10,359 nucleotides of DNA from positions 1-10,359 of the forward strand of contig ONYJ01000157.1 of NCBI GenBank assembly GCA_900322025.1, in the 5' to 3' direction. A program made the translations under genes and the position numbers. Shown in pieces: positions 7,566 to 10,359 of this stretch (position 1 is its first letter; each line of letters starts with the position of its first letter). The notes under the pieces were generated by a model, which made no database searches, had not been told where the DNA came from, and saw only the letters and a program-made list of their open reading frames with translations. The stretch comes from an uncultured Bacteroidales bacterium. Lineage in GTDB: Bacteria > Bacteroidota > Bacteroidia > Bacteroidales > UBA932.

Positions 7566-8549
7566 CTACCATCCTAATATATGCGCAAACATAAGAGGAG
7601 CCACTATTGTTGCGTCGCTTTCTATTATGAACTTAGGACACTCCGGAGATAATTTACCCCAAGTGATTTTTTCGTTAGGCACAGCACCTGAGTAAGAACC
7701 ATAGGAAGTAGTGGAATCTGAAATCTGGCAGAAATATTGCCAAAGCATAGTACCATGCCACTGTAGGTCTTGCTCCATCATAGGTACGCAGCAAATAGGG
7801 AAATCTCCGGCGGTGCCACCTCCTATCTGGAAGAAGCCGGTGCCTCTGTCTATACCCGGCCTATTGTTGGCCTTATACCAATCTACCAGATGCATCATAG
7901 TTTCTATACCGCCTTTAACCAAATGAGGGTCGAACTCACCTTTAATGCAGTGTGCTGTAAAAATATTACCGGTAGTAGAGTCTTCCCAAGCAGGAACTAC
8001 TATAGGTATATTTTTTTCGCATGCCGCCAAAACCCAGCTGTCTTTAGGGTCTATTTCGTAATACTGTTCGAGAACACCACTGCGTAGTACCTTATACATA
8101 AATTCGTATGGGAACAACCTTTCTCCTTTAGCGGCTGAGTCTTTCCAAGCATTAACCAAGTGGTCTTCTAACCTCCTGAACGCCTCTTCTTCCGGAATGC
8201 AGGTATCTGTAACACGATTAAGGTGATTATTAAGTAGCTCCTGCTCCATTTCCGGAGTCAGATCTCTATAGTTAGGAACCCTCTTGTAGTGTGAATGTGC
8301 TACAAGATTCATGATATCTTCTTCCAAGTTATTAGCAGAGCAGCTTATAATAGAAAACTTGTCTTGACGAATCATTTCTGCAAGAGAAAGGCCAAGTTCT
8401 GCAGTACTCATAGCACCGGCCATGGCAAGCATCATTTTGCCCCCCTCAGCCAAAAGTTGTTCGTAAGCCTTAACTGCATCTACTAAAGCCGCTGAATTAA
8501 AATGACGATAATGATGATCGATAAACTGAGTTATAGGTCCTTTAGCCAT
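7566..8549 (-). CDS. Deoxyhypusine synthase-like protein
   Basis: This 327-residue cytoplasmic protein belongs to the deoxyhypusine synthase family. The eukaryotic and archaeal enzyme moves the aminobutyl group of spermidine onto a lysine of eIF5A/aIF5A, using NAD. Visible motifs are AGAMSTAELG (44-53), SCSANNLEEDI (69-79), WEDSTTGN (188-195), QIGGGTAGDFP (241-251), SDSTTSYGSYSGAVPNEKITWGK (277-299) and ESDATIVAPL (310-319). Lys299 in WGK corresponds to the lysine that carries the aminobutyl intermediate, so the catalytic chemistry looks intact. Bacteria have no eIF5A, so a polyamine such as homospermidine, or another acceptor, is more likely; this is inference. I start it at 8549 (MAKGPITQF), not at the in-frame ATG at 8606, whose extra 19 residues fall in the leader hairpin and do not fit the family. 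Confidence 0.9.
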   Translation of the reverse strand: MAKGPITQFIDHHYRHFNSAALVDAVKAYEQLLAEGGKMMLAMAGAMSTAELGLSLAEMIRQDKFSIISCSANNLEEDIMNLVAHSHYKRVPNYRDLTPEMEQELLNNHLNRVTDTCIPEEEAFRRLEDHLVNAWKDSAAKGERLFPYEFMYKVLRSGVLEQYYEIDPKDSWVLAACEKNIPIVVPAWEDSTTGNIFTAHCIKGEFDPHLVKGGIETMMHLVDWYKANNRPGIDRGTGFFQIGGGTAGDFPICCVPMMEQDLQWHGTMLWQYFCQISDSTTSYGSYSGAVPNEKITWGKLSPECPKFIIESDATIVAPLMFAHILGW

Positions 8550-8572
8550 AATGTGTAAATTAAATTGTAAAT
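8547..8572 (-). promoter_or_regulatory. Leader of the deoxyhypusine synthase-like gene with the shared 14-mer
   Basis: On the minus strand ATTTACACATTATG (8560-8547) ends in the chosen start codon, and a second ATTTAC lies at 8572-8567. The 14-mer is identical to the one that ends in the iorA ATG at 6847, while the flanking bases differ. No Shine-Dalgarno site is present. The match supports the start codons chosen for both genes. Confidence 0.5.
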
Positions 8573-8584
8573 AATCGGTTATCA

Positions 8585-8613
8585 AGCCCTTAACTAAGCT
8601 TTGCATAAGGGCT
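8585..8613 (-). promoter_or_regulatory. Hairpin in the leader of the deoxyhypusine synthase-like gene
   Basis: AGCCCTTA at 8585-8592 and TAAGGGCT at 8606-8613 form a perfect 8-bp inverted repeat with a 13-base loop. It lies 36-64 bases upstream of the start at 8549. It has no T-run after it on either strand, so it is not a standard terminator. If transcription starts near 8625, the hairpin would sit almost at the 5' end of the mRNA, where it could affect stability or translation. Confidence 0.45.
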
Positions 8614-8630
8614 AAGGTTCAAAAGCCTAA

Positions 8631-8638
8631 CAAATATA
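8631..8638 (-). promoter_or_regulatory. Possible -7 promoter element of the deoxyhypusine synthase-like gene
   Basis: Read on the minus strand, 8638-8631 is TATATTTG, a full match to the Bacteroides -7 element TAnnTTTG. No TTTG is present 19-21 bases further upstream, so only half of the consensus is met. It would give a leader of roughly 75 bases that includes the hairpin at 8585-8613. Confidence 0.35.
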
Positions 8639-8815
8639 GTAAAAAAGAAAAACTTTGGAAGTTCTGCTACAGAAAACATCATAAGAGAAAAAGTTGCTAA
8701 CCTATTATAAATAAGCGTATTATATTGATTATGGTTTAACTAAACAACATTTTTTTCTTATATTTATGTAGTTTTAGAGTTAACAGTGCGTCTAATTAGG
8801 CAAACAAGAAAAACT

Positions 8816-9286
8816 ATGACAGAAAAAGAGTTTGAAAAAATGGTAAGAGAGCATAGGGCAACAATATACACTGTTTGCTATATATTCTCTCAAGACAATG
8901 ATGAGGTGGCAGACCTGTTCCAGGAGATACTGATTAACCTATGGAGAGGTTCCGGAACTTTCCGAGGTGAGAGTAGCATAAGTACTTGGATATGGCGAGT
9001 TAGCTTCAATACCTGTATTTCTTTTGACCGTAAAAAGAAACGCTTGCCTAAAAGAGAACACTTAAATTTGAGTATCAATCTATTTGAAGATAAAGACGAG
9101 GTTTCTAACCAAGCTCAAATACTCAGAAAAAGGATTTCAAAACTTAGCCCTTTTGATAGAGCTATTGTTTTGCTGTGGCTGGAAAATCTTAGTTATGAGG
9201 CTATAGGTCAAATTGTAGGAATTTCAACCTCAAATGTTTCAGTTCGTCTTGTTAGAATTAAAGAACAATTAAAAAAGATGCAGTAA
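8816..9286 (+). CDS. ECF-type RNA polymerase sigma factor (sigma-70 family)
   Basis: This 156-residue protein has the two-domain layout of group 4 (ECF) sigma factors. Region 2 includes DLFQEILINLW at residues 33-43, which binds core polymerase, and STWIWRVSFNTCISF at 56-70 plus a basic stretch. After a linker, region 4 holds a helix-turn-helix (LSYEAIGQIVGISTSNVSVR, 125-144) that would read the -35 box. I start it at ATG 8816 (MTEKEF). The in-frame GTG at 8786 adds ten residues unlike the family. The next gene begins 6 bp downstream, so the two are probably co-transcribed, as many ECF factors are with their partners. The 266-bp region upstream, shared with a divergent gene, shows no convincing promoter for this strand. 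Confidence 0.92.
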   Translation: MTEKEFEKMVREHRATIYTVCYIFSQDNDEVADLFQEILINLWRGSGTFRGESSISTWIWRVSFNTCISFDRKKKRLPKREHLNLSINLFEDKDEVSNQAQILRKRISKLSPFDRAIVLLWLENLSYEAIGQIVGISTSNVSVRLVRIKEQLKKMQ

Positions 9287-9292
9287 TCAATT

Positions 9293-10147
9293 ATGGAAAA
9301 TAGAAATTATACTATTGAAGAAATGCAGCAGCAGTTGCACACTCTTAAAGAAAAATTGGAATCCCAGACTATAGTTAATGATAAACTATTGCGTAGAGCC
9401 TATCGCAAAAGCCTTAATGGCCTCAAAAAACAAGAATATACTCTAATGTTTCTTAATATTTTTGCAATGCTACTGTGGTTCGTCTATTTTAAACTTGCGG
9501 ATGTTGAACTCTCCACAGTTTTTATGATAATTACAGAAGGAATGCTTGCAACCTTTCTTGTTCGTAGTTTGTTAATGTATCGCCAATTGCCGTCTATGAA
9601 TACGAATATGATATCTGCAGCAGTGGGCGTGAGCAAATTCAGAAAAAATATGATAACTTGGCATCGTATAGGTATGGTTGTTGTAATATTCTGGTTAGGG
9701 TGGTTAATTTATGAACTCTCGGGAAATAGTCGTTTTATTTCTCTGGTGGTTGGTGCGGCAGTAGGAGCAGTAATAGGGTTTATATTAGGACTTATAAAAT
9801 ATCGCAGTATGCTTAATAATGCAGAAGAGTTGCTTAGTCAGATAGAAGACCTTAAAAAAGATAACAACTATGCAGAAGCAATACCGTATAGCGTATGTTG
9901 TATAGTATGGGGCTGTCCAAAAGTGCTTTGGCGCATATTGCGGATTAATAAAATAGCAGAAATAAAACATAAGATAAGCGTTAAACAACTGAGAGCCCTG
10001 CCGATGCAGCTTGCTGCAAAATGCAGGGCTCTCAGTTGTTTATTTTTGCGATGTACGGTTAAAAAATTATCTTTGCAGAATGATTTCACAAGAAGCAATA
10101 AGGAGATTTGCCTATCTGTCAACACCCTTTTATTACTACGATGTTGA
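9293..10147 (+). CDS. Four-helix membrane protein next to ECF sigma factor; C-terminal part of the frame is probably spurious
   Basis: Residues 1-48 are polar and probably helical or coiled-coil (ending near the KKQE segment). Four hydrophobic segments follow at about 49-67, 74-93, 125-141 and 148-167, then a charged tail AEELLSQIEDLKK (177-189). This resembles small Bacteroidales membrane proteins of about 190-200 residues that sit after ECF sigma factors. A role as anti-sigma or sensor partner is inferred from position only. The open frame continues to 10147 (284 residues). From about 9860 on, however, it runs through a strong terminator hairpin and into lysA in a different frame, and the composition changes to Cys/Arg/Leu-rich. 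A one-base shift in the A6 tract at 9854-9859 would give IEDLKKR and a TAA at 9862-9864, a product of 190 residues. I take that as the likely end. Confidence 0.72.
   Translation: MENRNYTIEEMQQQLHTLKEKLESQTIVNDKLLRRAYRKSLNGLKKQEYTLMFLNIFAMLLWFVYFKLADVELSTVFMIITEGMLATFLVRSLLMYRQLPSMNTNMISAAVGVSKFRKNMITWHRIGMVVVIFWLGWLIYELSGNSRFISLVVGAAVGAVIGFILGLIKYRSMLNNAEELLSQIEDLKKDNNYAEAIPYSVCCIVWGCPKVLWRILRINKIAEIKHKISVKQLRALPMQLAAKCRALSCLFLRCTVKKLSLQNDFTRSNKEICLSVNTLLLLRC
9854..9864 (+). other. A6 tract with an adjacent out-of-frame stop: probable frameshift or slippage site
   Basis: Six A residues (9854-9859) are followed by GATAA. In the current frame the ribosome reads Lys-Lys-Asp-Asn and goes on for 95 more codons. 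One extra A, or a -1 shift, would give Lys-Lys-Arg-stop. Causes could be a natural indel, an error in the sequence, or slippage during transcription or translation. The sequence alone cannot separate these. Confidence 0.5.
9982..10048 (+). terminator. Strong intrinsic terminator, 20-bp stem with nested hairpin
   Basis: Bases 9982-10001 and 10023-10042 are perfectly complementary (20 bp, core ACTGAGAGCCCTGC). The 21-base loop holds its own hairpin (TGCAGC-TT-GCTGCA, 10005-10018). The arm runs into TTTATTTTTG, the T-rich tail of a Rho-independent terminator on the plus strand. The opposite strand has only a short T-run, so it looks one-directional. It would end the sigma-factor/membrane-protein transcript and insulate lysA. 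Its last bases also form the -33 element of the lysA promoter. Confidence 0.88.
10045..10075 (+). promoter_or_regulatory. Bacteroides-type promoter of lysA
   Basis: TTTG at 10045-10048 and TATCTTTG at 10068-10075 are separated by 19 bases. This matches the Bacteroides housekeeping sigma consensus TTTG-N19-21-TAnnTTTG at every defined position. Transcription should begin about 4-6 bases after the -7 element, at about 10079-10081. That coincides with the lysA ATG at 10080, so the mRNA would be leaderless or nearly so. The -33 box overlaps the T-tract of the upstream terminator. Confidence 0.7.
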
Positions 10148-10359
10148 GCTGCTAAGCAAGACGCTCTTAGAATATACTACTTTAATCAATAAGTATGGCT
10201 ACAATGCTCACTATGCAGTAAAGGCCAATGCGGAGCCTCGTATATTGCAGATTATTCAAGAGGCAGGTTTAGGAGCAGATTGCGTGAGTGGAAATGAGGT
10301 GAAGTTGGCCGTTGAGAGCGGATTTAATCCATCAAAGATTGTGTATGCCGGTGTGGGCA
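10080..10359 (+). CDS. lysA: Diaminopimelate decarboxylase, 3' truncated by window edge
   Basis: The first 93 residues of a fold-type III, PLP-dependent decarboxylase are present and run off the window. LysA removes CO2 from meso-diaminopimelate to make L-lysine, the last step of lysine synthesis. TPFYYYD lies at residues 15-21. HYAVKAN at 44-50 carries the Schiff-base Lys48. LGADCVSGNEVKLAVESGF (64-82) and KIVYAGVG (86-93) follow, all typical of Bacteroidales LysA. The ATG at 10080 leaves the usual short N-terminus before TPFYYYD, so the start is well placed. It lies 38 bases after the terminator stem and directly behind a consensus promoter, so it is probably transcribed on its own from there. 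It overlaps the run-on end of the preceding frame by 68 bp in a different reading frame. Confidence 0.93.
   Translation, partial: MISQEAIRRFAYLSTPFYYYDVELLSKTLLEYTTLINKYGYNAHYAVKANAEPRILQIIQEAGLGADCVSGNEVKLAVESGFNPSKIVYAGVG

Noticed and set aside
8550..8606. Longer N-terminus for the deoxyhypusine synthase-like protein (ATG at 8606)
   Set aside because: The ATG lies at the edge of the leader hairpin and the added 19 residues do not fit the family; the shared 14-mer marks 8549 as the start.
8651..8663. AACTT-TGG-AAGTT inverted repeat as an operator between the divergent genes
   Set aside because: Five-bp arms in AT-rich DNA occur easily by chance and nothing else supports a binding site.
8786..8815. 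GTG start for the sigma factor
   Set aside because: It adds ten basic residues with no family support; ATG 8816 gives a normal ECF N-terminus.
9868..10125. 85-codon minus-strand open frame downstream of the membrane protein gene
   Set aside because: It spans both arms of the terminator hairpin and the start of lysA, so it is a by-product of the inverted repeat.
1..10359. CRISPR array, tRNA, rRNA or complete insertion sequence
   Set aside because: I found no regularly spaced repeats, no cloverleaf-like sequence with a CCA end, and no transposase or paired terminal repeats.

Overview
The window looks like chromosomal DNA from the Bacteroidota, most likely a Bacteroidales bacterium that ferments amino acids. 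Several things point there. The protein families (DUF4301, a bacterial deoxyhypusine-synthase-like protein, a DUF3828-like lipoprotein, and an ECF sigma factor followed by a small four-helix membrane protein) are familiar from that group. Most start codons have AT-rich upstream sequence and no clear Shine-Dalgarno site. One promoter fits the Bacteroides consensus TTTG-N19-TAnnTTTG exactly. No lineage more precise than this can be read from the sequence.

Layout. Positions 1-2017 (+) hold the 3' part of pdxB (vitamin B6 synthesis) and an overlapping DUF4301 gene. Positions 2040-6847 (-) hold a very tight four-gene operon, transcribed iorA, iorB, class I/II aminotransferase, CoA-transferase, with gaps of 2, 5 and 4 bp. 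Positions 6996-8549 (-) hold a small lipoprotein gene downstream of a deoxyhypusine-synthase-like gene. Positions 8816-9864 (+) hold an ECF sigma factor and a four-helix membrane protein whose frame runs on through a terminator. A 20-bp-stem terminator lies at 9982-10048, followed at once by a consensus promoter and lysA, which runs off the right edge.

How the genes fit together. The four-gene operon reads as a complete catabolic route. The aminotransferase would make a 2-oxo acid, IorAB would decarboxylate it oxidatively to an acyl-CoA with reduction of ferredoxin, and the CoA-transferase would release the acid while keeping the thioester energy. By family the likeliest substrates are aromatic amino acids, giving phenyl-, hydroxyphenyl- or indole-acetate. 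This is inference from gene content and spacing.

The most noteworthy non-coding observations are: an identical 14-mer (ATTTACACATTATG) that includes the start codon of both iorA and the deoxyhypusine-synthase-like gene; a promoter that would place the lysA transcription start at or next to its ATG, so a leaderless message; and an A6 tract where the membrane-protein gene seems to have lost its expected stop. I saw no CRISPR array, tRNA, rRNA or complete insertion sequence. No gene-free stretch exceeds 300 bp; the longest are 8550-8815 and about 9865-10079.
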